A model generated the notes under the pieces. The model was not told the origin of the DNA. It did not search any database and worked only from the letters and a program-made list of their open reading frames with translations. From CBEUVQ01 sp965546615 (GTDB lineage: Bacteria > Bacillota > Desulfotomaculia > Desulfotomaculales > Desulfohalotomaculaceae): a DNA stretch of 64,000 nucleotides. Each line of letters opens with the position of its first letter. Position 1 is the stretch's first letter. The translations under genes were made by a program, and so were the position numbers. The stretch covers positions 1 to 64,000 of the forward strand of contig CBEUVQ010000007.1 in the NCBI GenBank assembly GCA_965546615.1, read 5' to 3'. This document shows, in pieces, positions 32,010 through 40,691 of this stretch.

Positions 32010-33836
32010 TTAGGCCGAACGATTGGATTTTTTAGCTTTTTCGCGCTGTTGTTTTGTTAGGTGTTTTTTTCGCAGCCGCAGGCTTTTTGGTGTTACTTCC
32101 AGCAGTTCATCGTCAGCTAAATATTCCAATGCTTCTTCTAAACTAAATCTGCGCGGTTCTTCTAAGCGCAGTGCTGCCTCTGCGGTACTGGAACGCATGT
32201 TGGTAAGGTGTTTTTTCTTACAAACATTAACCTCTAAATCCTGTTCACGGGCGTTTTCACCGACTATCATTCCCTCATATACTTTAGTACCCGGCTCAAT
32301 AAACAATGTACCCCGATCTTGAACGGAATGCAAACCATAAATGGTTGCATCCCCTGTTTCGAAGGCAATCAGCACACCTTGATAACGGCGCTGAATATCT
32401 CCTTTATAAGGCTCATAACCGTGAAAAACGTGGTTCATCACCGCATGACCCCTGGTTTCAGTAAGCAATTGAGTGCGAAAACCAATTAATCCCCGCGCCG
32501 GCACTTTGAATTCCAAGCGCAACTGACCTCCGCCTATATTGGTCATGTTTTGCATTTCTGCCCGTCGATTTCCCAATATCTCCATTACCGGTCCCATTTT
32601 GTCTTCCGGTATATCGACGTACAGCATTTCTATCGGCTCTAAAACGGTGTTTCCCTGCTTTTTGAAAATTACCTCCGGCTTAGAAACAGCCAGTTCATAA
32701 CCTTCCCGCCGCATTGTTTCAATTAAAATAGACAAATGCAGTTCGCCGCGACCGGCCACTTCAAATGAATCGGGGTTTGCGGTATCCTTTACCCGCAAAC
32801 TCATATTTTTTTCTGCTTCTTTATACAATCTGGCACGCAGTTCTCGGGAAGTAACAAACTTACCTTCCGTACCGGCAAAAGGACTGTCGTTGACGATAAA
32901 ATTCATTTTTAATGTCGGTTCATCGATTGAAATTGGCGGCAATTGCTCCGGATTATCTTTATCAGCAACGGTGTCACCGATTCGAACATCTTCCAATCCG
33001 GCAAAAGCCACAATTTCTCCGCACGGTGCTTCTTCAATCTCCACCCGTTTTAAGCCTTCAAAAGCATACAGCCGCCCTAAGCGGGACGGTACCACCGTGC
33101 CGTCGTGATGAATTAGTGCTACCTGCTGTCCGGTTTTGATTACACCGCGCTGCACCCGACCTACCGCCATGCGGCCTTGATAAGAATCGTACTCTGTGTT
33201 GTTTACCAACAGCTGCAGCGGGCCGTTAGAATCACCTTCCGGTGCCGGTACATGATTAATAATCATTTCAAAAAGCGGACGCAAATCCCGCCCCGGTATA
33301 TTTATATCCTGAGTGGCAACTCCGTCACGAGCAGATGCATAACACACCGGAAAATCAATCTGCTCATCATTAGCATCCAGCTCAATAAACAGTTCCAATA
33401 TCTCATCCAGGACTTCCTCAATCCGGGCATCAGGACGATCTATTTTATTCACAACAACAATGGGCTTTAGATTGATTTCCAATGCTTTGCGCAGCACATA
33501 GCGAGTTTGCGGCATCGGCCCTTCAAAGGCATCTACCAACAGCAAAACGCCGTCTACCATTTTTAATACCCGCTCTACTTCGCCACCAAAATCAGAGTGT
33601 CCGGGGGTATCTACAATGTTAATTTTCGTGCTGCCGTAACGCACAGAAGTGTTTTTGGCTAAAATAGTAATGCCCCGTTCCCGTTCCAAATCATTGGAAT
33701 CCATAACTCTTTCCGCTACCTGCTGATTTTCTCTAAAAATACCGCTTTGCCTAAACATACTGTCCACCAGCGTAGTTTTGCCGTGGTCAACATGCGCAAT
33801 AATTGCTATATTGCGAATATCCTGCCTGTTACTCAT
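32010..33836 (-). CDS. typA: Ribosome-associated GTPase TypA/BipA
   Basis: 608 residues from the ATG at 33836 (GGAGGA site upstream). GTPase loops AHVDHGKTTL (P-loop), DTPGHSDF (G3) and NKIDRPDA (G4), followed by domain II (YDSYQGRMAVGRVQRG) and a BipA C-terminal domain. It acts in ribosome assembly and stress translation. A strong terminator lies between glgP and this gene. Confidence 0.97.
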   Translation of the reverse strand: MSNRQDIRNIAIIAHVDHGKTTLVDSMFRQSGIFRENQQVAERVMDSNDLERERGITILAKNTSVRYGSTKINIVDTPGHSDFGGEVERVLKMVDGVLLLVDAFEGPMPQTRYVLRKALEINLKPIVVVNKIDRPDARIEEVLDEILELFIELDANDEQIDFPVCYASARDGVATQDINIPGRDLRPLFEMIINHVPAPEGDSNGPLQLLVNNTEYDSYQGRMAVGRVQRGVIKTGQQVALIHHDGTVVPSRLGRLYAFEGLKRVEIEEAPCGEIVAFAGLEDVRIGDTVADKDNPEQLPPISIDEPTLKMNFIVNDSPFAGTEGKFVTSRELRARLYKEAEKNMSLRVKDTANPDSFEVAGRGELHLSILIETMRREGYELAVSKPEVIFKKQGNTVLEPIEMLYVDIPEDKMGPVMEILGNRRAEMQNMTNIGGGQLRLEFKVPARGLIGFRTQLLTETRGHAVMNHVFHGYEPYKGDIQRRYQGVLIAFETGDATIYGLHSVQDRGTLFIEPGTKVYEGMIVGENAREQDLEVNVCKKKHLTNMRSSTAEAALRLEEPRRFSLEEALEYLADDELLEVTPKSLRLRKKHLTKQQREKAKKSNRSA

Positions 33837-33910
33837 TTTATGTTCCTCCCCTAATAGCAAACCATGCATAGTATAACAAGTTTTTTTTCAGACCACAACT
33901 TAAAAAACAA

Positions 33911-33933
33911 AGGAGTACTTATTAATAGTACTC
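33911..33933 (-). terminator. Terminator after the glucan phosphorylase gene
   Basis: Stem GGAGTACT / AGTACTCC (33911-33918 with 33926-33933), followed on the minus strand by TTTGTTTTTT. Confidence 0.75.
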
Positions 33934-33960
33934 CCGGCAGAACAATTTTTTATTCAGCCA

Positions 33961-36504
33961 TTAAAAATTTGCAGCCCAACTTACCAGCGGCAGTTCAAAT
34001 TTATTGGCAAAATACGGGCTGTACGGTCTTACCCTGACGGTATAACCGTAAGTTCCTTGAGGTAAATCCACACTTGCACGGTAGCGGTGCAGCCCTTCTG
34101 AAAGCTGCTCAACATATTCCATAGAAAGCAATTGAATATCTTCCAATAAATTATTAACTTCCCTGCCGCAAACAATTTCTACGCAGACATCTTTATGCCA
34201 AATTGGTCCAAGCTTAACCACCGCTTCTATCTCCAGTTGTTCTCCGACCGGCATGTCATCATTCCCTTTAATATCTACCGACTGAATTACAACATGATGC
34301 CAATTCTCTTGTATAAATCGTTTAAAACCTTTCATTTTGGCAGCAATCTCACAGTTATTCAGGCTATATTCTTCCCAACGCTGAATACAATTTACATAAT
34401 ATTGGGTTGTATAATCTTTCACCATGCGTTCGGTGCTGAACTCCCAGGATATACTTGCCAAACAAGACTTTACTCGTTTGAGCCACTTAGGAGAATAACC
34501 ACCGTTGCAATCATAATAATCAGGAATTACCAAATCCTCTAAGACCGAATATAGATAATATGCATCATCACGATCCTGTTCTTCTTCGCTGGAGTACTCC
34601 TTCTCTTCACCGATGACAAAACCGTTTTCACCATTATATCCCTCCGGCCACCAGCCATCCAATACACTGCAGTTCAAAACGCCGTTAACCCCTGCTTTCA
34701 TTCCACTGGTGCCGCTGGCTTCCATTGGCCAACGCGGATTATTCAGCCATAAATCTACCCCCTGTACTAAATAGCGGGCTATATTAATATCATAATTTTC
34801 CAAAAAGATAATTTTACCTTTGAACGCTTCTTCATTGGCGGCCTCATAAATTTGTTTGATTAACTCTTTACCCGCTTGGTCTGCAGGGTGGGCTTTGCCG
34901 GCAAAAATAATTTGCACCGGTCGTTCAGGATCATTAATCAGCCTAATCAGGCGTTGTTTGTCTTTAAACAATAATGTTGCCCGCTTATAAGTGGCAAAGC
35001 GTCTGGCAAACCCAATAGTTAAAACATCAGGACTTAAGTAATTGTCAACTTCCATAATTTTTTTAATTGGTTCGCGATTACGTTTCTTTTGTTCTTTTAT
35101 GTTTTGTCTGACAAATTCAATCATTTTTGTCTTTAAGTGTCTATGCACTTCCCACAAGGTGTCATCAGGAATATTAGCCACATTATTCCAGGTATCCTCT
35201 TCTGAGATATGTTCCTGCCAATTATCACCAAGATGTTGACTATAAAGCGCAGCCAGCTCCGGTGCCAGCCAGCTTTTAGTATGAACCCCGTTGGTAATAG
35301 CACCGATCGGCACTTCTTCCAGTGGGATCGGTTTGTAGATATGATGAAACATTTTTCTGGATACACAACCGTGCAATTTACTAACACCATTGGTATATGC
35401 CGAAAAATTCATCGCTAAAAGCGTCATATTAAAGCCTTGACTGCCGGCGGCTGTACCCAGTTTCATGAAATCATCTTTGCTCATACCCATATCAGTATAC
35501 AGATTATGCAGATACCGCTCAACCATTTCATAGTCAAAAACATCGTGACCGGCGGGCACCGGAGTATGAGTAGTAAATAATGTATTCGACTTAACTGCTT
35601 CCCGGGCAGTGGCCAGCGGTATTCCTTGAGATACCAATTCGCGAACGCGCTCCACACTTAACAGAGCGGCATGACCTTCATTAATATGCCAGGCATACGG
35701 ATTAATCCCTAATGCCCGCAGCGCTCGAACACCACCAATCCCTAAAATTATTTCTTGAGAAATACGCATATCTTTACCGCCGCCATAAAGCTGAGCGGTA
35801 AGCATGCGATCCTGCTGATTGTTTATTTTAATATCGGCATCCAGCAAATAAATGCTGATAACCCCAACATTAACCTTCCATACTTTTAAGTACACCTTTC
35901 GGCCGGGAAAATCCATTGGAATAATCACATCTTTACCATGAGCATCAACAGCCGGTTTAATCGGCATCTCAGCAAAATTTAGGCTTGGGTATTCTGCCTG
36001 CTGCCATCCTTCATTATTCAGTCTTTGAGTAAAATACCCATGTTTATATAAAAGTCCAACCCCAACAAACGGCAGACCTAAGTCGCTGGCAGCCTTGCTG
36101 TGATCACCGGACAGCAGCCCTAAGCCGCCGGAATAAATTGGCAGCGATTCGTGCAGCCCAAATTCTGCCGAAAAATAAGCAATAGTTTTGCTGCTGTGAT
36201 TGGGAAACTCTTTTTGAAACCATTTAGCCTGCTGCATATATTTATCAAATTCAGCAATGACAGCATCATATTCTGCTAAAAAGTTAGGGTCATTAGCAGC
36301 CGCATCTAATTCTTCTTGCTGCACATTAATCAAAAATCGCACCGGGTTATGATACATTGCTTCCCATAATGTTTTATTTATCATCGCATACAAATCCGCA
36401 GCCTTTGAATTCCAGCTAAACCAAAAGTTATAAGCCAGCTCCTGCAGCCTGCTTACTCTTTCAGGCAGTTTTGGATTTACAGTCACCGTTCGATAATAAT
36501 ACAT
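33961..36504 (-). CDS. glgP: Alpha-glucan phosphorylase (GT35, DUF3417 type)
   Basis: 847 residues. An N-terminal DUF3417 segment (LPERVSRLQELAYNFWFSWN) plus the GT35 core with AEFGLHESLPIYSGGLG and the PLP Lys in GTSGMKAGVNG. This is the bacterial/archaeal long-form phosphorylase that releases glucose-1-phosphate from glycogen or maltodextrin. No allosteric N-terminal extension of the animal type. A single gene with its own terminator. It could feed pgi and energy reserves for sporulation. Confidence 0.95.
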   Translation of the reverse strand: MYYYRTVTVNPKLPERVSRLQELAYNFWFSWNSKAADLYAMINKTLWEAMYHNPVRFLINVQQEELDAAANDPNFLAEYDAVIAEFDKYMQQAKWFQKEFPNHSSKTIAYFSAEFGLHESLPIYSGGLGLLSGDHSKAASDLGLPFVGVGLLYKHGYFTQRLNNEGWQQAEYPSLNFAEMPIKPAVDAHGKDVIIPMDFPGRKVYLKVWKVNVGVISIYLLDADIKINNQQDRMLTAQLYGGGKDMRISQEIILGIGGVRALRALGINPYAWHINEGHAALLSVERVRELVSQGIPLATAREAVKSNTLFTTHTPVPAGHDVFDYEMVERYLHNLYTDMGMSKDDFMKLGTAAGSQGFNMTLLAMNFSAYTNGVSKLHGCVSRKMFHHIYKPIPLEEVPIGAITNGVHTKSWLAPELAALYSQHLGDNWQEHISEEDTWNNVANIPDDTLWEVHRHLKTKMIEFVRQNIKEQKKRNREPIKKIMEVDNYLSPDVLTIGFARRFATYKRATLLFKDKQRLIRLINDPERPVQIIFAGKAHPADQAGKELIKQIYEAANEEAFKGKIIFLENYDINIARYLVQGVDLWLNNPRWPMEASGTSGMKAGVNGVLNCSVLDGWWPEGYNGENGFVIGEEKEYSSEEEQDRDDAYYLYSVLEDLVIPDYYDCNGGYSPKWLKRVKSCLASISWEFSTERMVKDYTTQYYVNCIQRWEEYSLNNCEIAAKMKGFKRFIQENWHHVVIQSVDIKGNDDMPVGEQLEIEAVVKLGPIWHKDVCVEIVCGREVNNLLEDIQLLSMEYVEQLSEGLHRYRASVDLPQGTYGYTVRVRPYSPYFANKFELPLVSWAANF

Positions 36505-36668
36505 CAGTTCCCCTCCAGCCTCTAAATATCCATAGCTATATATATACGCTGTTTTACCAAGTTATATTCCGAATATGTATTTTTTCTGCTGTATTATTTT
36601 TAAATAAATAACAAGGATTATATTAAAAAATGACGAAGTTTTCTTTAAAGAAGTTGGAGGTGCTGCAA

Positions 36669-36944
36669 ATGTCTACTTCCGGTGTTAAATATGATAAAAG
36701 AAAAAAAATCAAATTATTGTTATTTATTGATTATGCTTTGCAGGTTAAAAACAATGAGATAACTATCGGCAATAACTCTAAAAAAATTAAAGTTACCGCT
36801 GCTAACGGTAAATTTTTTACCTATGATTCAAGCAGCGGCATTCAAAAAGAATACACTCGTTTAAAAGATTTGGTTAACGATATCGATTTGGATATATTAG
36901 AACACTATGATCAAAATATTTTCAAGCAATATAACACTTTATAG
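36669..36944 (+). CDS. 91-residue basic hypothetical protein
   Basis: No family recognised. The start ATG at 36669 has GGAGGTG 6 bases upstream; an ATG at 36630 lacks a site. It is lysine-rich at the start (KYDKRKKIKLLLFIDYALQ) and more acidic at the end. Soluble, probably helical with a beta hairpin. It lies between glgP (divergent) and the selenoprotein gene (convergent, 6-base gap). Confidence 0.55.
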   Translation: MSTSGVKYDKRKKIKLLLFIDYALQVKNNEITIGNNSKKIKVTAANGKFFTYDSSSGIQKEYTRLKDLVNDIDLDILEHYDQNIFKQYNTL

Positions 36945-36950
36945 CAGAGG

Positions 36951-37193
36951 TCATTTAATTATTGCTTCCAGTTTTTTTTCTACTTCACCTTCTTCCGGGA
37001 ATCGCCCCAGTTCTTTTTTACTAAAGACTGGTTGATCATCAATTTTGATCTCAAAAACACCCCCGCCAGAAGGTATAAGCTCTAAGCCCGATAACTTGGT
37101 CTTATGCATTCGCAGCAATTTTTCTGCCAAACTGACAGCCCTGGGTAAATAACCTCAGGCAATACAATACTCAATCGTGATTTTAAATTCCAT
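36951..37193 (-). CDS. SelW/Rdx-type selenoprotein with in-frame UGA (CxxU)
   Basis: 80 residues when the TGA at 37155-37157 (codon 13) is read as selenocysteine. The ATG at 37193 has GGAGGTG 8 bases upstream. The protein reads MEFKITIEYCIAUGYLPRA at the start, giving the CxxU redox motif at 10-13; the remaining sequence keeps Rdx features (RAVSLAEKLL, LELIPSGGGVFEIKID, VFSKKELGRFPEEGEV). Rdx members normally carry CxxC or CxxU, so a Cys homologue would read C at this TGA. A weak stem, CTGTC-AGTTT-GGCAG, lies 16 bases after the UGA, where a bacterial SECIS would be. It is cytoplasmic, small and thioredoxin-like. Convergent with the 36669 gene. Confidence 0.8.
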
Positions 37194-37282
37194 ATTATAG
37201 ACACCTCCACCTTTATATTATCTGTCAATATTATACATATATATTGCCTGTTAGGATATCACAAATTGCGGGGGGATATTCA

Positions 37283-37888
37283 TTGGTTGAAAAAGCCTAT
37301 ATTCTCGGTATCAGCGGGACACTACGCCAAGGCGGCAATACTGAAATTTTGATGAATAAAATTATGGAAGGTGCCAAATCTCAAGGTGCCGTCACAGAAA
37401 CAATTTACCTGCGCAATCTGCGGCTTCGGCAGTGTATCGCCTGCGAAGGCTGCCGCACAGCAAGGGTGTGCCGGGCACACAAAGACGATATGCAGCTTCT
37501 TTATCCAAAAATAAAAGCGGCTCAAGGATTGGTATTAGGCTCACCCACGCACAACTATAATATTAGCGCCCGAATGAAAATATTTATTGACAGGTTGTAT
37601 CCATTTTATTATTTTAATCCGGAAAACCGCCGTAATTGGCACAGTCTGCTCTCTCCCGGGAAAATGGCGTTAGTATATACAGTGTGCGACCAAAAAAGCC
37701 CACCAAACATCGGGGTGACTGTTCCCGCAATGCGCCTGCCGCTGGAAGCTCTGGGTTATCAAATTGTCGATGAACTTACCGCCGAAGGGTTCTTTGAAGC
37801 TGGTGCGGTACTAAAAGATGCCGATATCCTAGCAAAAGCATACAACTGCGGTGCAGCTTTAGCCAAAAAGATTTTGCAGGCTGATTGA
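37283..37888 (+). CDS. Iron-sulfur flavoprotein-like NAD(P)H-dependent FMN reductase
   Basis: 201 residues from the TTG at 37283 (GGGGGGA site, 6-base spacing). Flavodoxin-like FMN reductase fold: GISGTLRQGGNTEILMNK phosphate loop, GLVLGSPTHNYNIS, and the compact Cys cluster CIACEGCRTARVC (C-x2-C-x2-C-x5-C), which in Isf proteins binds [4Fe-4S]. It likely passes electrons between ferredoxin and a small acceptor. Divergent from the selenoprotein gene; the two promoters share about 90 bases. Confidence 0.85.
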   Translation: MVEKAYILGISGTLRQGGNTEILMNKIMEGAKSQGAVTETIYLRNLRLRQCIACEGCRTARVCRAHKDDMQLLYPKIKAAQGLVLGSPTHNYNISARMKIFIDRLYPFYYFNPENRRNWHSLLSPGKMALVYTVCDQKSPPNIGVTVPAMRLPLEALGYQIVDELTAEGFFEAGAVLKDADILAKAYNCGAALAKKILQAD

Positions 37889-38048
37889 ATTTGCTGCGGG
37901 ACGACCGGCCGCATTACGCAGTATGCCGGCTGAAAAACAAAGGACAAAACTGTCTTTCTTACCCCAATGGCCATGTAATTTTGCTTAATTATTAAGAAAA
38001 CCTTGAGTATTAGCAGGAATTTTAAAGTTTACACAGTATACAATAATT

Positions 38049-38399
38049 ATGTGCAACGACATTTGGTATTTAGGACAAGGAAATTGGGCTGTTTACACCG
38101 AAGACAGCACGGTGGCAGAGCAGCTCTGCAAATTGGACGGCATCAAAATGGTTGCTGTCTACCGCCGCATCAAACAACGCGGTGTTATTGCCATGCAGTT
38201 TAATTTTTGTGAGCAAAACAGCCTGTATAACAGTCAATCTTTACTGGCTGAAGTATGCTCAATTATCGAATTGGATTTAAAGCGGGTATCAGCAATGGCA
38301 AAGCGAAGTGAATACATTCCTTATTCACGAAAGTATTATCCGGACGGCAGCAGATTACAGTTGGCTTCATGTGAAGAAAAAAAGCAGCAAAAAAACTGA
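38049..38399 (+). CDS. 116-residue hypothetical protein
   Basis: No family recognised. Soluble, about 116 residues, with an initial beta-rich half (DIWYLGQGNWAVYTEDS, then MVAVYRRIKQRGVIAMQF) and basic C-terminal tail. Two Cys residues (2 and 54 region) do not form a metal motif. No strong ribosome site is seen at 38049, so the start is unsure. A GC-rich terminator follows. Confidence 0.55.
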   Translation: MCNDIWYLGQGNWAVYTEDSTVAEQLCKLDGIKMVAVYRRIKQRGVIAMQFNFCEQNSLYNSQSLLAEVCSIIELDLKRVSAMAKRSEYIPYSRKYYPDGSRLQLASCEEKKQQKN

Positions 38400-38426
38400 G
38401 GGGGGCGTTAACCGCTCCCCCTTTTA
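38397..38426 (+). terminator. Probable terminator after the 116-residue gene
   Basis: Near-palindromic stem GGGGGCG / CGCTCCCCC with a small bulge, followed by TTTT. The next gene converges. Confidence 0.5.
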
Positions 38427-38440
38427 ATCGCCTGCCTTTT

Positions 38441-38872
38441 TTATTCCTCAACAACTGTTACTTTATTCATCTTTGTGCCCGGTTTAATCTTGTCCACTGC
38501 GTCCATACCTTCTATAACTTGACCAAATACTGTATGCACTCCGTCTAAGTGCGGAAAGGAATCATAGCAAATAAAAAACTGACTGCCGCCGGTATCTTTT
38601 CCGGCATGAGCCATCGACAGCGCACCGCGCACGTGTTTGTTGGGATTTCCTTCAGTCTCACATTTGATGGTGTAACCCGGGCCACCGGTACCGGTACCGT
38701 AAGGGCAGCCGCCTTGAGCCACGAACCCAGGAATTACTCTGTGAAAAGTAAGTCCGTCATAAAAACCTTTTTTAATCAAAGATACAAAATTTTCTACTGT
38801 GCCGGGTGCATCTTTTTCAAAAAGCTCAAGTACAATGTTCCCATGATCAGTTTCAATAATTGCTTTTTTCAA
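38441..38872 (-). CDS. Cyclophilin-type peptidyl-prolyl isomerase
   Basis: About 143 residues from the second of two tandem TTG codons (38872), where the AGGAGG site is 7 bases upstream. Motifs TFHRVIPGFVAQGG and GGSQFFICYD mark the active site; the short HTVFGQVIEGM near the end completes it. It speeds proline cis-trans isomerisation in the cytoplasm (no signal peptide). Confidence 0.92.
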   Translation of the reverse strand: MKKAIIETDHGNIVLELFEKDAPGTVENFVSLIKKGFYDGLTFHRVIPGFVAQGGCPYGTGTGGPGYTIKCETEGNPNKHVRGALSMAHAGKDTGGSQFFICYDSFPHLDGVHTVFGQVIEGMDAVDKIKPGTKMNKVTVVEE

Positions 38873-38944
38873 CAAAACCCCTCCTTTTTTGTAACAAATA
38901 CATTATAAACTTTTATTTTTACAAATACTACCGCAAAAGTAATA

Positions 38945-38973
38945 TTGACAGTCATATTTAACTAAGTTAAACT
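38945..38973 (+). promoter_or_regulatory. Promoter with overlapping inverted repeat upstream of the MarR gene
   Basis: TTGACA (38945-38950), 17-base spacer, TAAACT (38968-38973). The inverted repeat TTTAAC-TAA-GTTAAA (38957-38971) lies in the spacer and -10, as an autorepressor operator would. Confidence 0.6.
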
Positions 38974-39012
38974 TTAGTCATTAACTGTTATAGAGCAAAT
39001 GAGGTGCTGAAA

Positions 39013-39567
39013 ATGAACCAAGATATGCAACAAGCTTGTAATTTAGCAGAACTTTTTGTACGGATGTTTAATCGTATCAAAGCCGACTCCTGCAGACATA
39101 TTAATAAACAAGTCGATATAACACCTTCTCAGTTTACAGCACTGCGCTATCTCAACCACCACAAACGCAATCTGTTAAGTGATCTTGCCGAAGGATTAAA
39201 TATCAGCAATGCAGCGGTTACGAAAATGACCGACCGTTTGGAAAAAAAAGGGCTGGTAGAACGAGTGAATTTTGCGGAAGACAGGCGGGCAATAACGCTG
39301 CAGTTAACTGAGCTGGGCAAAGAATTAATTCAAAAAGCCGACCAAGCAGAAATAAACTCTTGGAAGGCAGTAATTGAGCGCATGGATGATCAAAAAAGAG
39401 ACGCCTTTATTCGCGGTATGATTGCTTTCATCGAGGCCGGCCTGGTTGACATCGAAGATTACAATGAAATTTGCTTAAAATGCGGTATTAAGCATAACGA
39501 AAATTGTCCGATTGAAACCGCAAAAAAAGAAAATACCGGAACAAAAAACAAACCGTTTACTCGTTAA
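39013..39567 (+). CDS. MarR-family regulator with Cys-rich C-terminal tail
   Basis: 184 residues from the ATG at 39013 (GAGGTG, 6-base spacing). A winged-helix MarR core: DITPSQFTALRYLNHHKRN, LSDLAEGLNISNAAVTKMTDRLE (recognition helix), and RVNFAEDRRAITLQLTELGK (wing). After a dimerisation helix, the tail reads CLKCGIKHNENC (C-x2-C-x7-C), unusual for MarR and possibly a zinc or redox sensor. The promoter carries a matching inverted repeat, so autorepression is likely. It is not adjacent to an obvious target. Confidence 0.85.
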   Translation: MNQDMQQACNLAELFVRMFNRIKADSCRHINKQVDITPSQFTALRYLNHHKRNLLSDLAEGLNISNAAVTKMTDRLEKKGLVERVNFAEDRRAITLQLTELGKELIQKADQAEINSWKAVIERMDDQKRDAFIRGMIAFIEAGLVDIEDYNEICLKCGIKHNENCPIETAKKENTGTKNKPFTR

Positions 39568-39600
39568 GGAAACTTAGCTTTTAGCTAAGTTTCCTTAATT
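39565..39600 (+). terminator. Terminator after the MarR gene
   Basis: Stem TAAGGAAACTTAGCT (39565-39579) / AGCTAAGTTTCCTTA (39583-39597), loop TTT, followed by ATTT. Starts at the stop codon. Confidence 0.8.
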
Positions 39601-39828
39601 TAATTTTCAGTCCCGGTTTAAGGCATAAATTGCCGTTAAACAGCTTTTATTATGCCCCGCTTTAAAGCCATTGATTCTTCGCCGACTGTATAAGAAATTC
39701 CGCCGGTATAACAGTGGGTTTTTTGGCTTTGCGAACCTTATTTTTTTTAGTATGATAAATATCATCACAATAAAAAACAAACTTGGTTATAATCTTTGTA
39801 ATTACTCGTACAAAAAGGAGTGAAAATT

Positions 39829-40674
39829 ATGTCGTTGAATAAAGTTTCCTCTTTAGAAAACTGGGGTGTAAACGTAAATTCCTTGCCGGGTTTTTACATA
39901 GAAGAGGAAAAACTGCAGGTAATTCAAGACCTGATGTTTTCCAAATTAAATGTTATGTTAACCGGCGATCCGGGTACAGGCAAAACCGAGCTGTGCCGCA
40001 GATTGGCTTTAGCTCATAATTTGCCCTTTCACCGGGTAAACGTTGGCGCCATTCGCACACCTCGTGATTGGTTTGGTCATTGGGAATTTGTCGGCGGCCA
40101 AACTGTGTTTGTTAAATCAGAATTTGTTGACGCCATTCAGCGTCCCGGAATTATTGCTCTGGATGAGTTTAACCGTGTTACCCCCGACATTCATAATTCT
40201 ATCTATACCATTTTGGATCACAACCGGGAGGTTTTTGTAGAAGAAACTAAAGAAACCATTCATGTGCATCCCCAATGCATTTTTATCGCCACAGAAAACC
40301 GCGGACGCAGCCATACCGGTATTTTTATGGAAGATGCCGCTGTTGAGGATCGCTTTGAGCTGATTCGTCTGGAACTGCCGCCGATAGATGTGATGACCAA
40401 CTTACTGGTGAAATATCACGGCATTGAATTAGAACAAGCGTCACTGCTTGCCCGGATCACTCATAAGTTAAACGATTTGTACCATGAAGAAAGCATCAGT
40501 AAAGCAACCGGTTTTCGTCCGGCAATTGCCGCCGCTGCGCTGCTGCGCCGCAACCAACCGCTTAAAACGGCACTAAAGTATGCCTTTGTGCACCGCTTTT
40601 CGCCGGACGGCGGTGTTGACAGTGAACAAACCACTGTACTGCAAGTTATTCAAGCTTATTTGCCTGAAGCTTAA
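39829..40674 (+). CDS. MoxR-type AAA+ ATPase (CbbQ/NirQ/NorQ-like)
   Basis: 281 residues from the ATG at 39829 (AAAGGAG, 8-base spacing). Walker A GDPGTGKTE, Walker B with IIALDEFNRV and sensor 1 (FIATENRG). The AAA_5/CbbQ-type ATPase is paired with the VWA protein in the next gene, as MoxR and its VWA partners are, for assembly or activation of another complex. 17 bases apart. Confidence 0.88.
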   Translation: MSLNKVSSLENWGVNVNSLPGFYIEEEKLQVIQDLMFSKLNVMLTGDPGTGKTELCRRLALAHNLPFHRVNVGAIRTPRDWFGHWEFVGGQTVFVKSEFVDAIQRPGIIALDEFNRVTPDIHNSIYTILDHNREVFVEETKETIHVHPQCIFIATENRGRSHTGIFMEDAAVEDRFELIRLELPPIDVMTNLLVKYHGIELEQASLLARITHKLNDLYHEESISKATGFRPAIAAAALLRRNQPLKTALKYAFVHRFSPDGGVDSEQTTVLQVIQAYLPEA

Positions 40675-40691
40675 CCGGGAGGTATGCAGAG

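Noticed and set aside
39602..39819. Minus-strand reading with HCYTGGISYTVGEESM-like codons
   Set aside because: Only about 27 codons, no start codon or ribosome site, and an in-frame stop just upstream; no gene called. The rest of this 218-base gap shows no other signal.
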